From assembly GCF_024721115.1 (NCBI RefSeq), contig NZ_JAMDHK010000001.1, positions 584,678 to 648,677 on the forward strand: a DNA stretch of 64,000 nt, read 5' to 3'. The notes under the pieces were generated by a model, which was given only the letters and a program-made list of their open reading frames with translations, was not told where the DNA came from and searched no databases. A program made the position numbers and the translations under genes. The DNA comes from Salipiger pentaromativorans (lineage in GTDB: Bacteria; Pseudomonadota; Alphaproteobacteria; Rhodobacterales; Rhodobacteraceae). Below are positions 54,944 through 64,000 of the stretch, in pieces; positions within the stretch are counted from its first letter, which is position 1; each line of letters starts with the position of its first letter.

Positions 54944-55096
54944 GTCACTATAGGGGAGCCTCCATCCATTGGGTAGAGGGGAAATGCGGCAACAAGATAA
55001 GGGGCGGGCAAGACGGGGAAAATCGGCACAGATTTCCCCCTCAAGGGGCTTTTCCGCCTGTCGGACAGGCGGTTCGGCGCCCTCCGGCGTGGCGGC

Positions 55097-55504
55097 TCAG
55101 CGGCTCAGATGCGCCACCACCTGACGCCGGTGCGGCGCCCGGCGATGTTCGAAGAGATACAGCCCCTGCCAGGTGCCCAGCGCCAGCCGCCCGCCGCTGA
55201 CCGGGATCGACAGCGAGACCGGCAAAAGCGCCGCCTTGATATGGGCGGGCATGTCGTCGGGGCCCTCGTAGGTGTGGGTCAGATAGGCCATGGCGGGAGT
55301 ATCCGAGGGCGGCACCAGCCGATGGAAGAACTCGGTCAGGTCGCTGCGCACCTCGGGATCGGCGTTCTCCTGGATCAGCAGCGAGGCCGAGGTATGGCGG
55401 ATGAAGAGAGTCAGAAGCCCGGTGCCCCTCACCCATTCCGCCACATCGCGGGTGAATTCGTAAAGTCCCGGCCCATCGGTGGAAATCGTGAATGTCGTCT
55501 GCAT
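55097..55504 (-). CDS. yjbQ: YjbQ / UPF0047 family protein
   Basis: 135-aa cytosolic protein with the family motifs FIRHTSASLLIQENADPEVRSDL and LALGTWQGLYLFEHRRAPHRRQVV. Some members have secondary thiamine-phosphate synthase activity. The three conserved His residues are seen. It is a single gene between nrdR and the small exported proteins; 215 bases upstream of nrdR separate the two. Confidence 0.9.
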   Translation of the reverse strand: MQTTFTISTDGPGLYEFTRDVAEWVRGTGLLTLFIRHTSASLLIQENADPEVRSDLTEFFHRLVPPSDTPAMAYLTHTYEGPDDMPAHIKAALLPVSLSIPVSGGRLALGTWQGLYLFEHRRAPHRRQVVAHLSR

Positions 55505-55582
55505 GGCCCGCCTGTCCCGCTTTGCCTCTGGTTAGCGTCACACGGACGGGGATACCAGAGGCCAGAGCGGAGGTTGGCGCTA

Positions 55583-55834
55583 TCAGGCCCCCACCGCCAC
55601 GCAGATCACACCCGGCAGACCGCTTGTGCGGTCGAGCAGGATCGGACTGCCGGAATCGGTGACTGCTGGCCTCTGCCCCACCTGCCGGAGCGTCTCGCGG
55701 CAGCGCGCCAGATCCTGCGGCGCCACCTCGATCTCGATCACGCAGGGCTCTTCGGCCATGAGCGCCTCGGTGGCCGCGAAAGCGGCAACCGAGATGCAGG
55801 TGGCGGCGGCGGCAAGGGCGATCAGGCGGGTCAT
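55583..55834 (-). CDS. Small exported protein, unknown
   Basis: 83-aa with signal peptide (about 1-20, LIALAAAATCISVAAFA) and a short mature part of mixed charge with three cysteines. No family recognised. The start has AGGAGAG upstream. First of three small exported genes read leftward. Confidence 0.6.
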   Translation of the reverse strand: MTRLIALAAAATCISVAAFAATEALMAEEPCVIEIEVAPQDLARCRETLRQVGQRPAVTDSGSPILLDRTSGLPGVICVAVGA

Positions 55835-55906
55835 GGGGCTCTCCTTTCGACTCGCTCTATAACGCCCGGATGCCGTTAGCGTTCCGTGAGTGCGCCGGCC
55901 GCCGGT

Positions 55907-56413
55907 TCAGTTGCAGGGCATGCCCCAGCTTTGCGTTGCCGGGCACCAGGGCTGCCCGGCGGCCTCCTTCGCCTCGAACAGCGGATAGAAATTCGCCTCG
56001 GTCACCGATCCGGCATCGCATTGCAGATCCGCCAATTCGCTGTCGCCCTCGGCGACGATGATCCCGCCTTCGGGCGCGGCCTGCCCGTTCGGCGCGGTGC
56101 GGTCGAGCGAATAGGAGACGAGATAGGCGTAACGCCCGTTGTAGAAAGTGACCTCTTCCCAGAGATACCGCCCGATGCCGTTCCAGGGTGTCATCTCGGT
56201 CTCGGTCACGACGGGCGCCAGCAGCATCTCGGCGGCGCCGGTCGGCGGACCGAAGCGATAGATGGCGACGCCGCCTTGCAGGCAGACATCCACCGCCTTG
56301 CGCCCGTGATCCACGGTGCAGTGGAACAGCGGTTCGCCGGCCCCGAAACAGGCCGCTTCGGAGGTGGCGGGCAGAAGGATCAGCGCGGAGAGCGCGATGG
56401 CAAAATGTTTCAT
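55907..56413 (-). CDS. Exported cysteine-containing protein, unknown
   Basis: 168-aa protein with a signal peptide (about 1-20, ending TSEA) and five or six Cys in the mature part (CFGAGEPLFHC, VCLQGG, LQCDAG, WCPATQSWGMPCN), suggesting disulfides. I do not recognise a family with certainty. It shares direction and general character with its two neighbours. Confidence 0.65.
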   Translation of the reverse strand: MKHFAIALSALILLPATSEAACFGAGEPLFHCTVDHGRKAVDVCLQGGVAIYRFGPPTGAAEMLLAPVVTETEMTPWNGIGRYLWEEVTFYNGRYAYLVSYSLDRTAPNGQAAPEGGIIVAEGDSELADLQCDAGSVTEANFYPLFEAKEAAGQPWCPATQSWGMPCN

Positions 56414-56455
56414 TGGAAAACGCTTTCTGATGAACTGTCGAAATGCGGCGCCGGA

Positions 56456-56842
56456 TCACCAGCGGCAGGCACCAGCGTAGGAGACGCGCGGCGCGCAGTA
56501 CAGCTCCTGTCTGGGAAACATCACGCGCAGCCCGCCGGGGAACTCGGCCCCGAAACCGCCATTCGCCCAACCCCAGGTGCCTGCGCCGGCGACATCCAGA
56601 AAGGAGTCGCAGCTTCGGCCCAGATAGAGCGTCTCGGTCCGCCGCGCGACCTGCGTGGCGGCGCCCTGACCGGTAAAGCGCGACACCGGCGCCATCGAGG
56701 TCAGGACATAGCCGTCCCGGGTACAGGTCAGACGATATTCATGGCCTTCCGAGGAGACATAGGGGATGTCTTCGGCGGCGGCGGTCGCGCCCCAAAGCCC
56801 CAGCACAATCGAGGCGGCAATCATTTTCGGGATCATCTGCAT
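56456..56842 (-). CDS. Exported cysteine-containing protein, unknown
   Basis: 128-aa protein with a signal peptide (about 1-23, LGLWGATAAA) and mature Cys at about 40, 77, 115 and 125 (YRLTC, GRSC, YCAPR, GACRW). It includes a Gly/Trp-rich middle (WGWANGGFG). Family not recognised. It lies 42 bases ahead of the preceding exported gene, so the two may share a transcript. Confidence 0.6.
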   Translation of the reverse strand: MQMIPKMIAASIVLGLWGATAAAEDIPYVSSEGHEYRLTCTRDGYVLTSMAPVSRFTGQGAATQVARRTETLYLGRSCDSFLDVAGAGTWGWANGGFGAEFPGGLRVMFPRQELYCAPRVSYAGACRW

Positions 56843-56965
56843 GGCGCATCCTCTCGGTCATGCGCCAACCATGCCTGTCGCGCTCCGGCCTGCAAAGTCG
56901 GGCATTCCCGACCCTGCCCGGCCCGCACTGCGATCAGATCAGCCCCGCGCCGGGGCTGTCGCGGG

Positions 56966-57253
56966 TCAGCCGAAAAGCCGCGGCCCCTGTTCGTCGATCA
57001 ATTGCCGCGCCTTGCGCAGCGAGGCGGCGACGGCCTCCTCCCGGTCGCGCAGCAGATCGGCGCGGATCAGTTGGTGGGATTTTGCCTCGCCCGCCATCTC
57101 GGCTTCGATCAGCGCGGCGATGCGAAACTGCCCGTCCGTGGCGATGGGCTCGGGGGTGATGCGAAACCCCTTGTAATCGACGGAATCGGCGGAGGGTTTC
57201 GGGGCAGCGGCATCTTTGGCACCACCGCCGAACAGGCGGGACAAAAGCGACAT
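56966..57253 (-). CDS. HlyU-family protein
   Basis: 95-aa protein with the HlyU pattern YKGFRITPEPIATDGQFRIAALIE and SHQLIRADLLRDREEAVAASLRKARQLIDEQGPRLFG. HlyU is described as a winged-helix virulence regulator in Vibrio; the short alphaproteobacterial homologues have unknown roles. GGAGGCAACG precedes the start on the minus strand. Confidence 0.75.
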   Translation of the reverse strand: MSLLSRLFGGGAKDAAAPKPSADSVDYKGFRITPEPIATDGQFRIAALIEAEMAGEAKSHQLIRADLLRDREEAVAASLRKARQLIDEQGPRLFG

Positions 57254-57676
57254 CCGTTGCCTCCTTCAGAGTATAATCAAGCGTCAGTTCCGGGGCAGGA
57301 TAGACAGTTCCCGGCCTGGGACAAGCCATCCTTCGGGAACGAAGTCAAACGGACCGTTCGTGTCGGAGCAAGCAGTGTTCAACAATGCCGATCAGCGCAT
57401 CGACCTCTTTCACCGCATGCAGAGTCGACATCATTTCACCTGCTGTTTCACTCAGATCGGCGTCAAAAGCCATCCGAATAGCGGCAGCAGTGAAGAGACC
57501 GTTCCCGAAGCCCGTCCGACGGAATTACCACCGCTTATGCGTTTGGGCTGCCCTGAAACCACATTCCCAATCGGCATAGCGCCGAGCATTTGCGCGGGGA
57601 AACAAGTGGAGCGCCGAAAACGCCCCGCGTGGGATCGCGGCAAACATGCAGATGTGAGCCCTCTGCGCATGAAAGA

Positions 57677-57701
57677 GCCGTGCGAAAGCATCTCGCACGG
57701 C
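57677..57701 (-). terminator. Hairpin downstream of rpoD (distal)
   Basis: GCCGTGCGA (57677-57685), loop, TCGCACGGC (57693-57701), a perfect 9-bp stem; minus-strand transcripts continue TCTTTC. Likely the main dnaG-rpoD terminator. Confidence 0.6.
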
Positions 57702-57719
57702 CTGTGTCTTTCAACGCGT

Positions 57720-57754
57720 CCGAAGACGATCAATCTGTTGCTGTTCGTCTTCGG
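57720..57754 (-). terminator. Hairpin immediately after rpoD (proximal)
   Basis: CCGAAGACGA (57720-57729) and TCGTCTTCGG (57745-57754), a 10-bp stem with a 15-base loop, six bases after the rpoD stop. May be an mRNA 3' end or processing site. Confidence 0.5.
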
Positions 57755-57760
57755 TATCGC

Positions 57761-59752
<1,992 letters not shown>

Positions 59753-59894
59753 GAAAAGCTCCGTCAGAGGGAGGCGGCCCGTCAGGCCGGCGGTCGCGCG
59801 GGTGAAGTGATTCGGTCCCGCGAATCATGCGGGGAATCAACTGATTCGGCCACCCGTCTACCCCGTTTTCCTCCAGTTTTCCCTACCTGCACAG

Positions 59895-61841
59895 CTAGTT
59901 CCCGTGCTTGGAAAAGCGAATCTGTTGCATGAGCGCCTCGAAAGCGCTGCGTTCGCCCTTGTCGATCCGGGCCCCGTTCGGCCCGAAATCATATTCCATC
60001 TCGTCTTCGTCCTTGCGCAGAACCGCCTGATTGCGGGCCTGCGCCGCCTGCGCGAGCCGCCAGGTCAGCGCCTCGTCGGCCAAATGTTCCAGATCTTCCT
60101 CGGCCTCGGCGATTTCGGCATCGAGCCCGCTTTGCGCGGCGATCTTCGACAGTTCCTCGGCCACGGTCAGCCGGGCAAGCGCGGTGTCGCCGGGCTGGCG
60201 CAGACAGGGAACGATGGCCACATGGCGTGCCGAGAGCAAGGTTTCAAGGGCCTCGGGCCCGATTCTCGCCTCTACGGCGGTGCGCAGCGCCTCCGGCGTC
60301 TCCGCCGGATGCCCCAGCAGCACCTCGCGCAGCGCCGCGCGCTGCGGGTCGGCACAGGTCAGCGAATCGAGCTGATGCTCGAATTCCGCGATCAGCTCGG
60401 GCGTGTTGAGCAGCACCGCGAGGATCACAGCCTCGCGCAGCTCCAGCTCCGCCGCATCTCCGGCGGCGACCAGCAGCGAACTTTTCGCACTGGAGGTGGG
60501 CGGCGGCGGCGCATTCCAGGCACGCTTTCCCTGCCCCTTCGCCCGCGCCGGGCGCTGCGGGCGGAAAAGCTGCCAGCGCAGCTCCTTGATCTCGTCGCCG
60601 TAATGGCGCCGCAGGCCGGGGTCCTGGATGCGCCGCAGCACCTCGCGCAGCGTCGCGTCCAGCGCCGCCTTGCGTTCGGGGCTGTCGAAGACCTTGCCTT
60701 CCGTCTCGCGCCGCCAGAGCAGCTGCACCATGGGCAGCGCGGCCTCCAGCACCTTCGCCACGGCGCCGGCGCCTTCCGCCCGCAGCAGGTCGTCGGGATC
60801 CTTGCCCTCGGGCATCAGCGCAAAGCGCAGCGACTTGCCCGCCACCAGATGCGGCAGCGCCAGGTCGATGACCCGGTACGCGGCGCGCAGCCCGGCCTTG
60901 TCGCCATCGAGCGCCACGACGGGCTCGTCGGAAATCCGCCAGAGCAGTTGCAGCTGCGTCTCGGTCACCGCCGTGCCCAGAGGGGCCACCGCGGCGCCGA
61001 ACCCTGCCTCCGAAAGCGCGATCACATCCATATAGCCTTCGGCCACGATCAGCGGCTGGCCCTTGCCCGCCGCCTCGCGGGCGGGTCCGTGGTTGTAAAG
61101 GTTGCGCCCCTTGTCGAACAGTTCGGTCTCGGGCGAATTGAGATATTTCGCATTGTCGCGCGGATCCATCGCCCGCCCGCCAAAGGCGATGGCGCGGCCG
61201 CGCGCGTCGCGGATCGGGAACATGATGCGGTTGCGGAACACGTCATAAGGCTGGCGCCCCTTGTCCGAGGGCTTGGCGAGCCCCGCGCCCAGGATCAGCT
61301 CCTCCGCCACCCCCTGCCCGCGCAGGTGATCCCAGAGGTTCTGCCACCCCTCGGGCGCGAACCCCAGCTCGAAGCGATCGCGCACCCCGTCTGCCAGCCC
61401 GCGCCGGTCGAGATAGGCCCGCGCCTCCGCAGCCGCCCCGCTGCGCAGCTGCATGCGGAACCAGCGCGTGGCCTGCTCCATGACCTCGGCGAGCAGCGCC
61501 CGCCGGTCGGCCTGTTTCGCCGCCTGCGGGTCGCGCTCGGGCATCGGCATGCCCGCCTCGCGCGCCAGGATCTCCACCGCCTCCATGAAGCCCACATTCT
61601 CCGTCTCCTTCACAAAGGAGATGGCGTCGCCCTTCGCATGGCAGCCGAAGCAGTAGTAAAACCCCTTGCGGTCGTCGACATGGAACGAGGCGCTCTTTTC
61701 CTGATGGAACGGGCACGGCGCCCACATGTCGCCCTTGGCCTGATTGGACTTGCGGTTGTCCCACAGCACCTTGCGCCCCACGACCTGAGACAGGCTCGTG
61801 CGGCTGCGCAGTTCATCGAGGAAACCGGGGGGCAGACTCAT
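59895..61841 (-). CDS. dnaG: DNA primase DnaG
   Basis: 648-aa enzyme that makes RNA primers for DNA replication. The zinc-binding domain is at the N-terminus (CPFHQEKSASFHVDDRKGFYYC and CHAKGD, about 40-70), the RNA polymerase core has the Toprim motif VAEGYMDVIAL and DGDKAG with its acidic metal ligands (about 270-325), and the C-terminal helicase-binding domain follows. ATG 61841 fits the family start MSLPPGFLDELR; a GTG 16 codons upstream would lengthen it. A dispersed motif lies 60 bases upstream. Confidence 0.96.
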   Translation of the reverse strand: MSLPPGFLDELRSRTSLSQVVGRKVLWDNRKSNQAKGDMWAPCPFHQEKSASFHVDDRKGFYYCFGCHAKGDAISFVKETENVGFMEAVEILAREAGMPMPERDPQAAKQADRRALLAEVMEQATRWFRMQLRSGAAAEARAYLDRRGLADGVRDRFELGFAPEGWQNLWDHLRGQGVAEELILGAGLAKPSDKGRQPYDVFRNRIMFPIRDARGRAIAFGGRAMDPRDNAKYLNSPETELFDKGRNLYNHGPAREAAGKGQPLIVAEGYMDVIALSEAGFGAAVAPLGTAVTETQLQLLWRISDEPVVALDGDKAGLRAAYRVIDLALPHLVAGKSLRFALMPEGKDPDDLLRAEGAGAVAKVLEAALPMVQLLWRRETEGKVFDSPERKAALDATLREVLRRIQDPGLRRHYGDEIKELRWQLFRPQRPARAKGQGKRAWNAPPPPTSSAKSSLLVAAGDAAELELREAVILAVLLNTPELIAEFEHQLDSLTCADPQRAALREVLLGHPAETPEALRTAVEARIGPEALETLLSARHVAIVPCLRQPGDTALARLTVAEELSKIAAQSGLDAEIAEAEEDLEHLADEALTWRLAQAAQARNQAVLRKDEDEMEYDFGPNGARIDKGERSAFEALMQQIRFSKHGN

Positions 61842-61900
61842 GTCCCGAATATCGGGCCGCGCGCGCCCCGTGTCCAGAACCCCTGTCACTCCGCCCCCTG

Positions 61901-61924
61901 TTTCTTCTCTTTAATAAATACGCA
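61901..61924. repeat. Dispersed bipartite motif, copy 5
   Basis: TTTCTTCTCTT and AAATACGCA with a four-base gap (TAAT). It is about 60 bases upstream of the leftward dnaG. Slightly diverged from the two identical copies. Confidence 0.6.
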
Positions 61925-62028
61925 ACGCCCACCGCGCAACCCGCACGCGCCTCCGGCACAGGCGTCAGCCCGCCACGGGCGCCTGAAAACCCTGTGCGCC
62001 GCAGGCGCGCCGCAGGATCAGACCGGCG

Positions 62029-62319
62029 CTATTGCGCGAGGCATTGCGCCTCCCAGAGCTGCCCCACCTCCTCGGTCAGCTGCTCTTCGGGCAGATCCCA
62101 GATCCAGTCCGCCAGCATCTCGCCCGCGGTGCGGTCGAGCTCCTTGCGCAGCGTCCGGCGCGCCTTGGCCTTGCTCTCGCCGTCCTTGCGCGCCTGCACC
62201 GCCGTCATGACGATCGCCGCGCTCTCGGCGCAGCGCGTCTTCTTCTCGGCCGCCGAGACCTGCGCCGTCAGCGGCCCCGCCGCCAGAACCATCGCCAGAA
62301 CCATTCCCGCCACGCGCAT
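62029..62319 (-). CDS. Small exported protein, unknown
   Basis: 96-aa with signal peptide (about 1-22, MVLAMVLAAGPLTAQVSA) and a helical, charged mature part rich in Lys/Arg and Glu, with two Cys (KTRCAE and AQCLAQ). Start at 62319 with GAAGG upstream; the longer frame to 62382 has no ribosome site. Family not recognised. It lies between dnaG and gdhA, same direction. Confidence 0.65.
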   Translation of the reverse strand: MRVAGMVLAMVLAAGPLTAQVSAAEKKTRCAESAAIVMTAVQARKDGESKAKARRTLRKELDRTAGEMLADWIWDLPEEQLTEEVGQLWEAQCLAQ

Positions 62320-62362
62320 GACCTTCGCTCCGTCTGAATCCGCTTGCCGCCCCGGCCTAGCC

Positions 62363-62390
62363 CGCCCGGCGCGCAATGTCACGCCGGGCG
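62363..62390 (-). terminator. Hairpin after gdhA
   Basis: CGCCCGGCG (62363-62371) and CGCCGGGCG (62382-62390) form a 9-bp stem, 16 bases after the gdhA stop. No T-tract. Confidence 0.4.
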
Positions 62391-62406
62391 CCGCGCCATC
62401 AGCGGA

Positions 62407-63843
62407 TCACAGCCCCTTGGCGCGGTAACTGCGCGCCACGCGCTCGATCGCCACGATAAACCCGGCAGTGCGCAGATCGGTCACGTCGTTGCGCCCGTGC
62501 CAGACCTCGCGCATCGACTGATAGGCGGTGCGCATCGTGTCATCGAGCCCCGAGCGCACCAGCTCCAGCTCGTCCGCCCCGCGCAGGTACTTGTCCTTGA
62601 AGCTCGGCGAGAGGTTCCAGGCGTCGCCCATGGCGTGATCGAGCCGTTCCAGCTCGTCCAGCACCAGCTGGTGGCGGGCCTCCTCCTGCCGCCGCTGCAT
62701 CCGGCCGAACCGGATATGCGACAGGTTCTTCACCCATTCGAAATAGCTCACCGTCACCCCGCCCGCATTGGCGTAAAGATCGGGGATGATCACCACGCCG
62801 CGCGACCGCAGGATGTCGTCCGCCCCGGCGGTGATCGGCCCGTTCGCCGCCTCCAGGATCAGCTTGGCCTGGATGTTATGCGCATTGGTGAGGTTGATGA
62901 CCCCCTCCAGCGCCGCCGGGATGAGAATGTCGCAATCGCTCTCCATCACCGCTTCGCCATCGGCGACGGAATTCGCCTCGGGGTAGCCCGTCAGCCCGCC
63001 GTGGCGGATCAGCCAGTCGCGCACCTTTTCGACATTCAGCCCTGAGGGATCGTACAGCGCCCCGTCGCGCTCGATGATGCCGGTGATCTTCGCGCCGTCC
63101 TCTTCCGAGAGGAACTTGGCCGCGTGATAGCCCACATTGCCCAAGCCCTGCACGATGATCCGCTTGCCGTCGAGCGAGCCGGTCATGCCGGCGGCCAGCA
63201 CATCCTCGGGGTGGCGAAAGAACTCGCGCAGCGCATATTGCACCCCGCGCCCCGTCGCCTCCACCCGGCCCGCGATGCCGCCCGCGTTCAGCGGCTTGCC
63301 GGTGACGCAGGCGCGGGCGTTGATGTCGGTGGTGTTCATCCGTGCGTATTGATCGGCCATCCAGGCCATCTCGCGCTCGCCCGTGCCCATGTCGGGCGCC
63401 GGCACGTTCTGGCTGGGGTGGATCAGGTCGCGCTTGATCAGCTCATAGGCAAAACGGCGGGTGATCTGTTCCAGCTCGTGCTCGTCATAGTCGCGCGGGT
63501 CGATGCAGAGCCCGCCCTTGGAGCCGCCGAAGGGCGCCTCCACCAGCGCGCATTTATAGGTCATCAGCGCGGCCAGCGCCTCGACCTCGTCCTGATCGAC
63601 CGAAGGGGCGTAGCGGATGCCGCCCTTCACGGGCTCCATATGTTCGGAATGCACCGCCCGGTAGCCGGTGAAGGTCTGGATCTGGCCGCGCAGCCGCACG
63701 CCGAAACGTACCGTATAGACGCCGTTGCAGACCCGGATCTTCTCTTCCAGCCCCGGAGGCAGATCCATCAGGGCAGCCGCCCGGTTGAACATCAAATCGA
63801 CGCTCTGACGGAACGTCGGCTCATTCGCCGGTGCGGCACTCAT
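62407..63843 (-). CDS. gdhA: Glu/Leu/Phe/Val-type glutamate dehydrogenase
   Basis: 478-aa dehydrogenase that interconverts glutamate and 2-oxoglutarate plus ammonia. Motifs: KGGIRYAPSVDQDEVEALA, the catalytic Lys in KCALVEAPFGGSKGG, and the Rossmann IIVQGLGNVGYHAAKFL. Length and motifs fit the NAD-type glutamate dehydrogenase of this order. Start at 63843 has GGAGGAGAG ahead of it; the frame continues 19 codons upstream without a ribosome site. Confidence 0.9.
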   Translation of the reverse strand: MSAAPANEPTFRQSVDLMFNRAAALMDLPPGLEEKIRVCNGVYTVRFGVRLRGQIQTFTGYRAVHSEHMEPVKGGIRYAPSVDQDEVEALAALMTYKCALVEAPFGGSKGGLCIDPRDYDEHELEQITRRFAYELIKRDLIHPSQNVPAPDMGTGEREMAWMADQYARMNTTDINARACVTGKPLNAGGIAGRVEATGRGVQYALREFFRHPEDVLAAGMTGSLDGKRIIVQGLGNVGYHAAKFLSEEDGAKITGIIERDGALYDPSGLNVEKVRDWLIRHGGLTGYPEANSVADGEAVMESDCDILIPAALEGVINLTNAHNIQAKLILEAANGPITAGADDILRSRGVVIIPDLYANAGGVTVSYFEWVKNLSHIRFGRMQRRQEEARHQLVLDELERLDHAMGDAWNLSPSFKDKYLRGADELELVRSGLDDTMRTAYQSMREVWHGRNDVTDLRTAGFIVAIERVARSYRAKGL

Positions 63844-63941
63844 GATCTCTCCTCCTTCAGCCCGGCGGCCCGCTCTCGGGGCAGTTTCGTCCGGACTCAC
63901 CCATTAACCTTAGGAACGTCTGATCTACCGTTTTGGCTGTG

Positions 63942-63988
63942 CCGATTTCCATGCAATCGGGCTTTGATTTAGCATACAGGGACCGATT
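63942..63988. promoter_or_regulatory. CCGATT repeats upstream of gdhA
   Basis: CCGATT at 63942-63947, its inverse AATCGG at 63955-63960 (seven-base gap), and CCGATT again at 63983-63988. A possible operator 100-145 bases upstream of gdhA. The rest of the upstream region is cut by the window end. Weak. Confidence 0.3.
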
Positions 63989-64000
63989 TTGGGCTCGTAG

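Larger units (their letters stand above)
57254..57760. other. 507-base gap without a clear gene
   Basis: Lower GC than its surroundings and no convincing long frame. On the minus strand a 42-codon ORF at 57345-57473 (MAFDADLSETAGEMMSTLHA at the start) reads like coding sequence and its frame stays open for 17 more residues upstream, so it may be the remnant of a gene. The rpoD-proximal part holds two hairpins, listed separately. The HlyU promoter must lie at the left end. Confidence 0.5.

Noticed and set aside
54900..55096. Replication origin near the DnaA box
   Set aside because: One box only, no cluster, no AT-rich unwinding region, and no origin genes around it.

Overview
The window is ordinary, densely packed chromosome from a high-GC alphaproteobacterium, almost certainly a member of the Rhodobacteraceae (Paracoccus / Salipiger / Roseobacter-type). 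The case rests on the dnaG-rpoD pair, a class II (B12-dependent) ribonucleotide reductase as the only reductase seen, DUF1150, DUF1489 and DUF465 proteins, a short SRP RNA, a short HisG with HisZ, and strong GC at third codon positions. I see no tRNA, rRNA, prophage, CRISPR array or complete insertion sequence. Because of the GC content nearly every gene has long antisense and out-of-frame open frames; these were discarded.

Layout. 1-6.5 kb: end of a thioredoxin-like gene, two HAD phosphatases, a methyltransferase and a YnjBCD-type ABC importer. 6.5-13 kb: NudC, a Tat-exported CpdB, the SRP RNA, a dual-specificity phosphatase, a YpfJ metallopeptidase and an ankyrin protein. 13-21.7 kb: dnaX, a sugar-nucleotide epimerase-like protein and the tamA-tamB pair. 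21.7-28.2 kb: an ECF sigma / anti-sigma / NTF2-like module with two matching promoters, then a more accessory stretch of two LysR regulators, an MFS exporter, a small ORF and a VOC enzyme. 28.3-31.7 kb: nrdJ with an unusual leader, DUF1489 and a YdcF-like protein. 31.8-42.4 kb: a purine block (xdhABC plus a BMP-type nucleoside ABC transporter, one direction with short gaps) and an alpha/beta hydrolase with a cysteine in the nucleophile position. 42.5-50.8 kb: dnaE, a lipoprotein, slyX and hisS-hisZ-hisG. 50.8-57.3 kb: a small inverted-repeat element, lactate dehydrogenase, DUF465, hsp20-DUF1150, nrdR-ribD, yjbQ, three small exported proteins and an HlyU-like protein. 57.3-64 kb: a non-coding stretch, then dnaG-rpoD and gdhA, all leftward.

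How the parts connect. dNTP supply (nrdJ) and its repressor (nrdR) are both here; nrdR carries a DnaA box in its upstream region. The xdh genes and the BMP transporter together would import purine nucleosides or bases and oxidise hypoxanthine and xanthine. TamA and TamB build the envelope translocation module. The ECF sigma factor probably reads its own promoter and that of the NTF2-like exported gene.

The most interesting signals lie between genes: (1) three loci with two back-to-back palindromes whose sequences differ but whose architecture is the same; (2) a bipartite motif, CTTCTTCTCTT then AAATACGC with a 3-4 base gap, five times at four intergenic loci, once as an inverted dimer; (3) two identical-architecture ECF promoters; (4) an intrinsic-terminator shape in the nrdJ leader; (5) an element of about 250 bp with near-perfect 25-bp terminal inverted repeats between hisG and ldh; (6) an SRP RNA promoter whose -35 sits in the loop of the preceding terminator hairpin. 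All functional readings of these are inference from sequence alone.
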